Of a DNA stretch of 64,000 nt, positions 57,047 through 64,000 are shown piece after piece. Numbering within the stretch: position 1 is the first letter of the stretch; the number at the start of each line of letters is the position of its first letter. The translations under genes and the position numbers were made by a program. The notes beneath the pieces are model-generated. The model was not told the DNA's origin. It did no database searches and was given only the letters and a program-made list of their open reading frames with translations. The DNA is taken from contig NZ_BBUL01000082.1 of the NCBI RefSeq assembly GCF_000953825.1, positions 1 through 64,000 of the forward strand, written 5' to 3'. This DNA comes from Cellvibrio sp. OA-2007 (GTDB lineage Bacteria > Pseudomonadota > Gammaproteobacteria > Pseudomonadales > Cellvibrionaceae).

Positions 57047-57739
57047 ATGTCAAACGTAGTTGCACTTGTACCTGCTCGCGGTGGATCAAAAGGCATACTG
57101 CAAAAAAATATCGTGGCAGTGGGGGATCATCCGCTGCTGGCTTATACGATAAAAGCAGCGCAAGACTCCGGTGTTATTGAAGCAACTTATGTATCTTCTG
57201 ACGATGATCAGATTCTATCGGTAGCCCATTATTATGGTGCCGAGCGATTAAAACGCGATCCTCATTTGGCGCGGGATGAAACGCCGATTGACCCGGTTGT
57301 TGCAGAGTTTATTCACCGCTTAAAGCTAAACGGTAAAGATATTATTGTCCTGTTGCTGCCTACATCACCCTTGCGTACTGCAATACATATTCGCGAAGCA
57401 ATTGCGGAGTTCCATGATTTTCCCACTTGCCATAGCTTGATCAGTGTGCGCGAAATTAATAGTCAATTGATGAAAGCTTATGTTGGTGGCGGGGAGTTTT
57501 TGCAGCCGCTGGCGGGCGCACATTCATCGTATTTACGCCGTCAGGATTTGCCATCGCTTTACATGCCTAATAACGCTATTACCATTTTTAAAGTGGATGA
57601 TTTTTTGCGAGAGGAGAGAATTCCACGCACCCATGAAATACCCTATTTAATGTCGGAGCATGACAGTTTGGATGTAGATACGCCTGCAGATCTAGCGCTT
57701 GCAAAAGAGCGTTTGGCAGACTGGGCTGAACGCAAATAA
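57047..57739 (+). CDS. CMP-sugar cytidylyltransferase (NeuA/PseF/LegF type)
   Basis: This 230-residue protein of the CMP-NeuAc synthetase family activates a nonulosonic acid with CTP. The N-terminal motif VPARGGSKGILQKN lies near residues 7-20, LLPTSPLRT is in the middle, and the ending DSLDVDTPADLALAKERL is typical. I start at ATG 57047 with GGAGGGG upstream. Such genes near flagellin and fliD usually serve flagellin glycosylation with pseudaminic or legionaminic acid. The rest of that pathway and a Maf-type transferase are not in the window, so it may equally serve surface polysaccharide. Confidence 0.85.
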   Translation: MSNVVALVPARGGSKGILQKNIVAVGDHPLLAYTIKAAQDSGVIEATYVSSDDDQILSVAHYYGAERLKRDPHLARDETPIDPVVAEFIHRLKLNGKDIIVLLLPTSPLRTAIHIREAIAEFHDFPTCHSLISVREINSQLMKAYVGGGEFLQPLAGAHSSYLRRQDLPSLYMPNNAITIFKVDDFLREERIPRTHEIPYLMSEHDSLDVDTPADLALAKERLADWAERK

Positions 57740-57759
57740 TTTGCCGGGCAAGCGCGGAT

Positions 57760-58020
57760 TTATTTTTGTTTTGATTGTGTTTCTTCTTTGATATGGGCTT
57801 GCAGTTTTTTCCAGACCATTTCAGCGTCCTGAGGCGAAGCATGTTTTGTTATGCCAGCGCCGACTTGCTGGGTGATTTTTAAGTGGCGGACAAAACGGCG
57901 GCAGTTTGCGCACATCAATAAATGCAAGCGGATTTGCCATTTAAGCTGGGTGTTGTTATCCAGACTATTGCGGTCTAGATAATCGCTGGCGAGCGCAGCT
58001 ACTTGTTTGCAACTTAACAT
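57760..58020 (-). CDS. Putative anti-sigma factor with zf-HC2-like motif
   Basis: This 86-residue protein has a His-Cys cluster at HLLMCANC, the HxxxCxxC arrangement of zinc-containing anti-sigma (RsrA/ChrR-type) factors. No membrane helix is present, so it is probably cytoplasmic. Its ATG overlaps the end of the sigma gene by seven bases (58014-58020), which supports cotranslation and a partner role. Redox or metal sensing through the Cys pair is a family-based inference. Confidence 0.75.
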   Translation of the reverse strand: MLSCKQVAALASDYLDRNSLDNNTQLKWQIRLHLLMCANCRRFVRHLKITQQVGAGITKHASPQDAEMVWKKLQAHIKEETQSKQK

Positions 58021-58631
58021 GAGCCAGTCTCCTGATAGCGATCAATTACCTGCATGAGAGTAAGGCGCGCGCGGTGTACCAGTACCCTCACATTGGCTGC
58101 GCTAACTGAAAGAATGTTGCAAATATCGTCAAAGGATTGCTGTTCAATATCGCGCAATATAAATGCGGCTTTCTGTGCGGATGGCAACAGATCGAGAGTA
58201 CGGTTGATGCAGCGTTGTAATTGCTGCTCTTCTAATAATGACTCGGGCGATTCATTGTTCCAACGCGGTACGGATTGTTGCCAATGACCATTTTTTTTGA
58301 AATGGGTACCATCAAGATAGCTACCTGGTGTTTCACCATCTAATTGGTCCAATGAAACCTGGCGTGATTCTTTGCGCAGGCGCGCTTTTGCTTGGTTGCT
58401 TACGATTGTCAGTAGCCAGGTTTTTAGTGAGGAGCGCTGTTCAAAATTGACAATGTTGCGGTATACCGAAACCCATGCTTCCTGCACTACATCGTCGGCG
58501 AAAGTATCACCCGCAATGGCGCGTGCGATGTTCAGCATTAGGGAGTGATACTGGGCAATAAGTCGGCGAAATGCATAATCATCCCCCTTCATTAATTGCG
58601 CAATTAGCTCGCGCTCATTATCTATCATCAT
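58014..58631 (-). CDS. ECF-type RNA polymerase sigma factor
   Basis: This 205-residue extracytoplasmic function sigma factor has region 2 (about residues 15-85: YHSLMLNIARAIAGDTFADDVVQEAWVSVYRNI) and region 4 with a helix-turn-helix (about 140-195: LPSAQKAAFILRDIEQQSFDDICNILSVSAANVRVLVHRAR). I start at ATG 58631 (MMIDNERELIAQ); the frame to 58685 begins with GTG and adds 18 residues. It is coupled to the anti-sigma gene. Its target genes are not apparent; I found no matching promoter before DoxX or before itself. Confidence 0.9.
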   Translation of the reverse strand: MMIDNERELIAQLMKGDDYAFRRLIAQYHSLMLNIARAIAGDTFADDVVQEAWVSVYRNIVNFEQRSSLKTWLLTIVSNQAKARLRKESRQVSLDQLDGETPGSYLDGTHFKKNGHWQQSVPRWNNESPESLLEEQQLQRCINRTLDLLPSAQKAAFILRDIEQQSFDDICNILSVSAANVRVLVHRARLTLMQVIDRYQETGSC

Positions 58632-58722
58632 GTTACTCGTGTTGGATTTGGGCGAGCCGCACACATTAATTGGCGGTAGTCGCACAAGCTTAGCACTCGC
58701 AATAATAGCTGTGTACAGTGGA

Positions 58723-59346
58723 TTAATTTTTCTGCGTAGTTTTCTGCTCGAGTTTTTTACGTAGCCAATAATCCAAGCTGTGATATTTTCCGCCGCCTAA
58801 TCCAATCAGTGCCAACAGCATAATCAAATAGGTTGCTGCAAACTCAATGCCGTTGTTGAGGATGACAAATTTCCCGCTGCCAGTGAGCCATTCATAGTTG
58901 CCGTGGGTTTGCAAAATATCCCGCGCGCGCGCGAGCTTGTCAGTTGCTGCTAGCACTTGCTCATTGGCAAAAGGTGCGCTGGCATCGGCAATCGCCTGCC
59001 AGCCGTTGCTCCAATGCACGGCAAAAATAGCGACCAACATGGTAATAATCAGGGGAATACTAATCAGGCGGGTGAATAACCCCAGCACGAGCAATACTGC
59101 ACCGACAAGTTCAGTGGCTGTGGCCAAGAATGCCATAAGCCAAGGGAGGGGGAGGCCTAGCCCCCATTCAGTGTTGCCGAACCACGCAACGGTGCTATCA
59201 AATGCGTTGAGCTTGTTCATACCTGCCATCCAAAAAATCGGCGCTAAGTAAAGGCGTAAAGCGAAGCTGGCAATATTGGAGCTACTGCTTTTGAGTCTAT
59301 TACTGAAATTTTGATGCAGACGGCAGAGTGCTGGAGAGTTGAACAT
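58723..59346 (-). CDS. DoxX family membrane protein
   Basis: This protein of about 207 residues has four membrane helices in the DoxX arrangement (FALRLYLAPIFWMAGMNKLNAF, then ELVGAVLLVLGLFTRLISIPLIITMLVAIFAVHW, and a C-terminal LIMLLALIGLGG). DoxX proteins are linked to redox balance, but this one has no assigned substrate. Two starts exist: ATG 59361, which lies inside a terminator stem, and ATG 59346, five codons on. I prefer 59346, although the ribosome site is poor for both. It lies 91 bases upstream of the sigma gene on the same strand. Confidence 0.8.
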   Translation of the reverse strand: MFNSPALCRLHQNFSNRLKSSSSNIASFALRLYLAPIFWMAGMNKLNAFDSTVAWFGNTEWGLGLPLPWLMAFLATATELVGAVLLVLGLFTRLISIPLIITMLVAIFAVHWSNGWQAIADASAPFANEQVLAATDKLARARDILQTHGNYEWLTGSGKFVILNNGIEFAATYLIMLLALIGLGGGKYHSLDYWLRKKLEQKTTQKN

Positions 59347-59385
59347 AAAAAAGGCATCCATAGCGATTAATAGCCTATAGATGCC
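59347..59385 (-). terminator. Intrinsic terminator overlapping the start of the DoxX gene
   Basis: On the minus strand, 11-base arms (59385-59375 and 59363-59353; one G-U pair) enclose an 11-base loop and run into six T residues (59352-59347). The T-run touches the ATG at 59346. It follows the lipoprotein gene by 63 bases. Confidence 0.75.
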
Positions 59386-59416
59386 TCAGTGTTCAATTTG
59401 TTACAAGGTTAAGTAT

Positions 59417-59440
59417 CGCTGAAATCGATCGATTTCAGCG
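59417..59440. repeat. Perfect 24-base palindrome
   Basis: The half-site is CGCTGAAATCGA, repeated inverted without a gap, immediately after the lipoprotein stop codon. No T-run follows on either strand, so it is not a classical terminator. A dimeric regulator site or an mRNA end hairpin are possible. Confidence 0.6.
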
Positions 59441-59448
59441 GAAATGAG

Positions 59449-60189
59449 TTACTGGTTTTTCTTCTTTTTGATCTCAGCAGCTTCCTTTTTCATGGCCGCA
59501 TCAAAGTCCAGTTGTTCCTGATCTATAACGGGAGTGACAGGTAGGGCTTGTTGCACACTTTCTGTTGCTTGCTGTTTGGCTTTTTGAGTGGTGTTGGTGA
59601 TGCTGCTATCAATTTTTTCATTGACCTTATCTGCTACCGCACCTACAGGGTTCTCGACAATTTTTTGTACATTCATTAGCGCTTTTTGTTTTTCATTCAA
59701 TGCGCTTTTTGCAGCTTTGGCTTGGTCGTAAGCACTTTGCAATTCTTTTGGTAGAACAGGGGTGATAGCCTGTTTTGCGCCTTCGACTTGTTCCGAAATA
59801 ATTTCTGGTGTGCCATCTTTAATCAACATGACGGCCATTTGGTTGGTATCGGCATTCCATACCATGGCTGCTTTGTCGGTAATTTCCTGCACTTGCGGTG
59901 GCGCGTAACGGGAGGCTACATAAAACAATGCACCTTCCTGTTGGATCGCTTGCGCGGTACGCAATAGTTTCATGGTGGGTTCGTACTTATCACCCAGTAA
60001 TGAGGTCATCCGGTCTTTTACCATAGGTGTTTCAAAGAGGTCCACCTCATTGGGGTCGAATCCCACTAGGGGTTTAAGAAAAGACCACATTAGTTTGCTC
60101 TGTAGTTGGTTGCCAATCAGTAGCGACGAAACACAAGCAGACAGAAAAATACAAATAAACGCGATAGAGATAAATTTGGTTGTACGCAT
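59449..60189 (-). CDS. Predicted lipoprotein of unknown function
   Basis: This 246-residue protein has a signal ending in the lipobox LSAC near residues 16-19, so it should be lipid-anchored. The middle has a compact segment (about 55-135) and a long Lys/Ala/Glu/Gln-rich helical tail (about 150-246) with coiled-coil character and a Lys-rich end. I do not recognise the family. It is divergent from etfBA and is followed by a palindrome and a terminator. A structural envelope role is possible but not shown. Confidence 0.7.
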   Translation of the reverse strand: MRTTKFISIAFICIFLSACVSSLLIGNQLQSKLMWSFLKPLVGFDPNEVDLFETPMVKDRMTSLLGDKYEPTMKLLRTAQAIQQEGALFYVASRYAPPQVQEITDKAAMVWNADTNQMAVMLIKDGTPEIISEQVEGAKQAITPVLPKELQSAYDQAKAAKSALNEKQKALMNVQKIVENPVGAVADKVNEKIDSSITNTTQKAKQQATESVQQALPVTPVIDQEQLDFDAAMKKEAAEIKKKKNQ

Positions 60190-60434
60190 GAATAATCCGA
60201 TAAATTAGAGGGCTGGTTTATGCAGATCGGCAGTGTACGCAATGTGTTTCATGCCGTACATAAGGTGAGCACGATTAGATTAAAATTGATGTTTCATGGT
60301 GACTCATGAGGTAAAAAACCCTTTTTATGGAGGCTATTTGGCGAATATGATTGAATGGTGAGGTTGCGAATATTTGGCAATCAATAAAAATAGAGAATAC
60401 GACCCTTTTACTTTGGACCCGCAAGGAAAACGCT

Positions 60435-61184
60435 GTGAAAATTTTAGTGGCAATTAAACGTGTTGTGGACCCTGGTGTCCGCGTGCGCCCTTTGGCTGAC
60501 GGTAGTGGTATGGACATCGCCAGCGCCAAAATGGCGATGAATCCCTTTTGTGAAATCGCTGTTGAAGAGGCCATTCGCTTAAAAGAGCAAGGGCTGGCCA
60601 GCGAGGTAGTGGTAGTTAGTATTGGGCAGCAGACCGTGCAAGATCAATTGCGTAGCGCGCTCGCCCTGGGGGCAGATCGCGCCCTGCACATTACAACCGA
60701 ATCTATTCTTGAGCCTTTAGCTATTGCCAAAGTGCTGCATGCACTAGTGCAAAAGGAGCAGCCTCAACTGGTGCTGTTAGGTAAACAATCTATTGATGGT
60801 GACCACAATCAAACCGGGCAGATGTTGGCTGGGCTCTGCGGTTATCCTCAGGGCACCTTTGTCTCGCACATTGAGTGCAAAGGTGATGAGGTTTGGGTAA
60901 CCCGCGAGCTGGATGGTGGTTTGCAAACCCTTGCGCTCAAGCTCCCGGCAGTTGTCACCACAGATTTACGTCTGAATCAGCCGCGCTACCCAACTATGCC
61001 CAATATTATGAAGGCGCGCCAAAAGCCGCTGGTTGTTATCCCTCTGGCGGAATTGGGCTTGAGTTTACAGCCGCGCCTGCAAACCATCTCCATAGATGCT
61101 CCCAAAGCACGCCAGCAGGGCATTAAGGTCAACAGCGTTGCTGAATTGGTAGATAAACTGCGGCAGGAGGCCAAAGTGCTATGA
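60435..61184 (+). CDS. etfB: Electron transfer flavoprotein subunit beta
   Basis: This 249-residue subunit pairs with EtfA to carry electrons from acyl-CoA and other dehydrogenases to the quinone pool. The start is GTG at 60435 with AAGGA at 60423-60427, giving MKILVAIKRVVDPGVRVRP. The family signature appears as VTRELDGGLQTLALKLPAVVTTDLRLNQPRYPTMPNIMKA. The open frame from 60351 adds unrelated residues. Its end overlaps etfA by four bases (ATGA). Confidence 0.95.
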   Translation: MKILVAIKRVVDPGVRVRPLADGSGMDIASAKMAMNPFCEIAVEEAIRLKEQGLASEVVVVSIGQQTVQDQLRSALALGADRALHITTESILEPLAIAKVLHALVQKEQPQLVLLGKQSIDGDHNQTGQMLAGLCGYPQGTFVSHIECKGDEVWVTRELDGGLQTLALKLPAVVTTDLRLNQPRYPTMPNIMKARQKPLVVIPLAELGLSLQPRLQTISIDAPKARQQGIKVNSVAELVDKLRQEAKVL

Positions 61185-62140
61185 ACACATCAAAGAAGGT
61201 GGGTGCGCTGGTATTGGTTGAGTTGGGTGCTAGTGGCTTCAGTTTAATCAACCTGAAGGTGATGGGCGCTCTGGCGCGTTTGGGCGAATTTACCTCATTA
61301 GAGGTGGATCTACTGGTCGCCGGTAAAGATTGCGCCGCTGCTGCAGCAATGGCTGCGCGTGTACCGGGTATACGCCAAGTATTGCTTGCCGATGATGATC
61401 GCTGTGAGCATCAACTACCGGAAACACTTGCGCCTTGGCTGGCGCACCTGGCCCAGGATTATGCTTATGTCTGTGTAGGAGCAACAACCTTTGGCAAGAA
61501 TCTATTGCCGCGCATAGCGGCGCTGATGGATTTGCAACCTGTTACCGATGTGGTCGCAATTGAATCTGCCAATGAATTCAAACGTCCGGTGTATGCAGGT
61601 AGTGCCCTAGCGCATCTACGTACAGAGCAGTCGATTAAACTCCTGAGTATTCGCGCGAGCGCCTTTGGTGAAGTGGCACTAGGAGAAAGCAGTGCGGAAG
61701 TGGTTGCTATCACGCCTCCGCCATCACAAACCATTAGCCGTTTTATTAGTCAGCAACAGGTGCAAAGTGAGCGGCCTGAGCTGACCGCGGCGCGTGTGGT
61801 AGTGTCGGGTGGGCGCGGCATGCAGGCGGGCGAGAATTTTCAGTTGCTCTATCAATTGGCTGACAAACTTGGCGCTGCGGTAGGTGCGTCACGTGCCGCG
61901 GTGGATGCGGGTTTTGTCCCCAATGATATGCAGGTAGGGCAAACCGGCAAGGTGGTGGCTCCCGAATTGTATATCGCCGTAGGGCTATCCGGCGCGGTGC
62001 AGCATTTAGCTGGAATGCGCGATTCACGGGTGGTGGTGGCAATCAATAAAGACGCAGATGCGCCTATCTTTCAAGCGGCAGATTATGGTTTGGTGGCTGA
62101 TTTGTTTGAGGCTGTGCCCGAGTTGATCGAGTTGCTGTAA
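61181..62140 (+). CDS. etfA: Electron transfer flavoprotein subunit alpha
   Basis: This 319-residue FAD-binding subunit has the C-terminal FAD motif [37 protein letters not shown], then [32 protein letters not shown] and AMP binding across the two subunits follows from family knowledge. Its ATG overlaps the etfB stop, giving tight coupling. A terminator follows. Confidence 0.96.
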   Translation: MNTSKKVGALVLVELGASGFSLINLKVMGALARLGEFTSLEVDLLVAGKDCAAAAAMAARVPGIRQVLLADDDRCEHQLPETLAPWLAHLAQDYAYVCVGATTFGKNLLPRIAALMDLQPVTDVVAIESANEFKRPVYAGSALAHLRTEQSIKLLSIRASAFGEVALGESSAEVVAITPPPSQTISRFISQQQVQSERPELTAARVVVSGGRGMQAGENFQLLYQLADKLGAAVGASRAAVDAGFVPNDMQVGQTGKVVAPELYIAVGLSGAVQHLAGMRDSRVVVAINKDADAPIFQAADYGLVADLFEAVPELIELL

Positions 62141-62175
62141 AAAGATTGTAATCAATCGCTTGATTTCCCCTCCTC

Positions 62176-62208
62176 AAAGCCGCTACTACAGCGGCTTTTT
62201 GTTTTTTT
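62176..62208 (+). terminator. Intrinsic terminator after etfA
   Basis: Nine-base arms AAAGCCGCT (62176-62184) and AGCGGCTTT (62190-62198) enclose a five-base loop, and T-runs reach 62208. Confidence 0.85.
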
Positions 62209-62264
62209 CGCTACAATGCCGCCCCATTCATCCTTCTCATTTTCTGTATTGGGCTTAAACGACC

Positions 62265-62462
62265 ATGGATCTCGAACAATTTGAAACCTGGGCTATGTAT
62301 CTCTGTGGCGGCGGGTTGATTATCTTTATGTTTTTTATCGTATGGGATCTTGCTAAAAAATCCAAAGCGGGCCGGTTTGGTACCTTTATCCTCTTCGGGG
62401 TACTGGGTTTTGCGATTATGGTGTTTGTGATTAAAGAAGTATTTGTGCACATCCTTAGCTAG
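62265..62462 (+). CDS. DUF2788 family small membrane protein
   Basis: This 65-residue protein has two membrane helices (about residues 13-28 and 40-62) around a basic loop. The core FMFFIVWDLAKKSKAGRFGTFILFGVLGF is highly characteristic of DUF2788. The family is common next to etfBA in gammaproteobacteria, but its role is unknown. It starts at ATG 62265 with only a weak ribosome site. A kinase gene follows after 47 bases. Confidence 0.85.
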   Translation: MDLEQFETWAMYLCGGGLIIFMFFIVWDLAKKSKAGRFGTFILFGVLGFAIMVFVIKEVFVHILS

Positions 62463-62509
62463 CCTAAAGGCATAGCCTTGATTCTCATTGTTATAACTGT
62501 GGGTTAACC

Positions 62510-64000
62510 ATGTTCCATTTTTTTGTCCCCGCCACCAAGGTTCAAAAAGACCGCGCCATCATGCGCGAAACCGACGCTCGTGTTGCCAAATACAGCCGAC
62601 GCGGTTTAATTCTTAATTTTATTGTCTTTGTGCTTTGCCTTGCATTCGGCGATTTTCAGGAAAAAGAACACAACTTGGCGATAGTGCTGGTGACGGGGTT
62701 GCTGCTGGTGACTTTGGTGCGCAGCTATTATTTGTTTCGCTTCGATGCACTTTACGCCCGCGCGCCCACACGTTGGCGCAATCAATACTTTTTTGCATCC
62801 TGCTTGGGGGCAGCGTGGTGGAGTGTGATTTTAGTGACCCTCACCTGGGTGCAGGGCATGCGCGATGAAACGCTGGTGATGTGGCTCTATTCCGTCGTGT
62901 TTTACTCCAGTGTCGCCAATGTGTTTGCGCCGTATCGCCATTTTCTCAGTTTGTATTTAGCGATTGGTCAAATTCCTGCTGCAATTACTGCGATGTTTTT
63001 AGGCAATGCCGAAGGTGTGTTATACGGCAGTATTATGCTGGTGTTTTATCTTATGCTGAGTCATCAAGGCAAGGTGACATCACTTGCGTACTGGGAGCGT
63101 TTGGAAGCGCACTATGCGTTGCGCGAGCGAGCGCAGGGGTTGGAAAATGAAAAGCGTACATCGCAAGCGCAGATCGAATTAAAGAATGAATTTTTGGTCA
63201 ATCTCGGGCAGGAGATTCGCTCATCTATTAGCGATGTAATGAGTACACTTTCATTGATTGATGACAGTCAGCTTTCAGAGCATCATCGCGAATTGCTGAC
63301 AACTGCGAATAAGGCAACGGGCAGGCAAATTGATCTGGTCAATAATGTGGTGGACTTCTCCAAGATCACTACCAAGACACTGGTGCTTGACGATGTTGAA
63401 TTTGATTTGCGCCGGGTGTTAGAAAAATTTGTACAAGATTTTACCCTCGATGCTCATCAGCAAGGCATTGAGCTCTATTACAGCTTTGATCCCAATATGC
63501 CGCTGCGGGTAAAAGGTGATGTTACTCGCTTAAATCAAATTCTTGCCACGTTACTTAATCATACACTCAAAGCGAGCCGCATTGACCATGTCTATGTTGA
63601 GGCGCGTTTTCATCAGGAGCAAGATGATTTTGGTGAGTTGCAGGTCATCATCAGTGATGGTGAAAAAAATGTCGCCGGTGAAAATGATGCTGAAGCGCAC
63701 GAGAGTAATCAAAAAGGAATTGGTCTTGCTATTTGTAAAGGGCTGGCTGCATGTATGGGAGGCAGCATTCATTTGCGGCAAAATAAAAATCGCGGCAATC
63801 GTATTTTTATCAATATCGCGTTACAAGTGGTTTCCCATGAAGAGCGTCGTTTTGGTTCCGAACAAAAGCTGCGTGGAAAACGTGCGTTGTTGGTGGATTT
63901 GCCTGAGCACAATGCCAATGCCTTGGCCGATGAAATGAATGCATGGGGTATGGCGACAACGATTGTGGCGGGGCAGGAGCAGACCATATCAAAGTTGCGC
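62510..64000 (+). CDS. Degenerate sensor-kinase-like protein, cut by the window end
   Basis: The frame is open from ATG 62510 to the window end (497 codons). There are several N-terminal membrane helices (about residues 30-175), then a short coil, and a HisKA-like helix with the box EFLVNLGQEIRSS. There Gln234 (CAG at 63209-63211) stands where the phospho-accepting His belongs. The ATPase-like domain is also altered: LLNHTLKAS replaces the N box and DGEKNVAGEN replaces the G1 box, but KGIGLAICKG is kept. A receiver-like domain begins near 480 (KRALLVDLPEHNANA) with a missing acid. It probably acts without kinase activity. The call is limited by the truncation. Confidence 0.75.
   Translation, partial: MFHFFVPATKVQKDRAIMRETDARVAKYSRRGLILNFIVFVLCLAFGDFQEKEHNLAIVLVTGLLLVTLVRSYYLFRFDALYARAPTRWRNQYFFASCLGAAWWSVILVTLTWVQGMRDETLVMWLYSVVFYSSVANVFAPYRHFLSLYLAIGQIPAAITAMFLGNAEGVLYGSIMLVFYLMLSHQGKVTSLAYWERLEAHYALRERAQGLENEKRTSQAQIELKNEFLVNLGQEIRSSISDVMSTLSLIDDSQLSEHHRELLTTANKATGRQIDLVNNVVDFSKITTKTLVLDDVEFDLRRVLEKFVQDFTLDAHQQGIELYYSFDPNMPLRVKGDVTRLNQILATLLNHTLKASRIDHVYVEARFHQEQDDFGELQVIISDGEKNVAGENDAEAHESNQKGIGLAICKGLAACMGGSIHLRQNKNRGNRIFINIALQVVSHEERRFGSEQKLRGKRALLVDLPEHNANALADEMNAWGMATTIVAGQEQTISKLR

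Overview
The window comes from a polarly flagellated gammaproteobacterium close to the pseudomonads. Cellvibrio or another member of the Cellvibrionaceae is my best guess, from gene content and order; I could not run a database search. Pseudomonas-like gene strings recur: parC-parP-cheW-DUF2802, ubiG-mupP-yciK, gyrA-pheA-tyrA, rpsA-ihfB, and a flgN-flgM-flgA / cheV-cheR / flgB-to-flgL block. Several of these strings are rearranged compared with Pseudomonas. I see no rRNA, tRNA, CRISPR array, insertion sequence or prophage.

Layout. (1) 1-3760: the end of a periplasmic solute-binding-like gene, then a chemotaxis-array positioning operon (ParC ATPase, ParP, CheW, DUF2802) behind a candidate FliA promoter. 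(2) 3800-7328, minus strand: mtaD-ubiG-mupP-yciK. (3) 7709-17004: housekeeping genes gyrA, pheA, tyrA, cysD, cysN, a ComEA-like protein, pyrF and cmk. (4) 17139-22290: sugar-nucleotide genes (phosphomannomutase, galU, manC, ugd) inserted between cmk and rpsA, followed by rpsA, ihfB, a WbpM/CapD-type dehydratase and a convergent WbpL/WecA-type initiating transferase. Together these supply GDP-mannose, UDP-glucuronate and lipid-linked sugar for surface polysaccharide. (5) 27883-56892: flagellar genes flgN, flgM and flgA (minus), then cheV-cheR, flgBCDE, flgFGHIJK, flgL, fliT-like, fliC1, flaG, fliC2, an orphan MASE1/CHASE sensor kinase and fliD. (6) 57047-64000: a CMP-sugar cytidylyltransferase, an ECF sigma/anti-sigma pair, a DoxX protein, an unknown lipoprotein, etfBA, a DUF2788 protein and the start of a degenerate sensor kinase.

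How it works together. The flagellar block carries readable promoters of two classes. Sigma-54 type (GG-N10-GC) sites precede flgA, flgB, flgF, flgL and fliC2. Sigma-28 type (TAAA...N11-GCCGNTAA-like) sites precede parC, flgM, cheV, fliC1 and fliD. This gives a staged cascade: rod, hook and perhaps one flagellin in the sigma-54 stage, then FlgM, chemotaxis proteins, the second flagellin and the cap in the FliA stage. FlgM would hold FliA inactive until the hook is complete.

The most interesting signals are: an element repeated upstream of the flgB and flgF sigma-54 promoters; face-to-face sigma-54 and sigma-28 promoters between flgA and cheV; two large flagellins with different promoter classes but a shared leader element; unusually large hook, junction, filament and cap proteins; a sensor kinase with glutamine in place of the phospho-accepting histidine; and a terminator whose T-tract ends at a candidate DoxX start codon.
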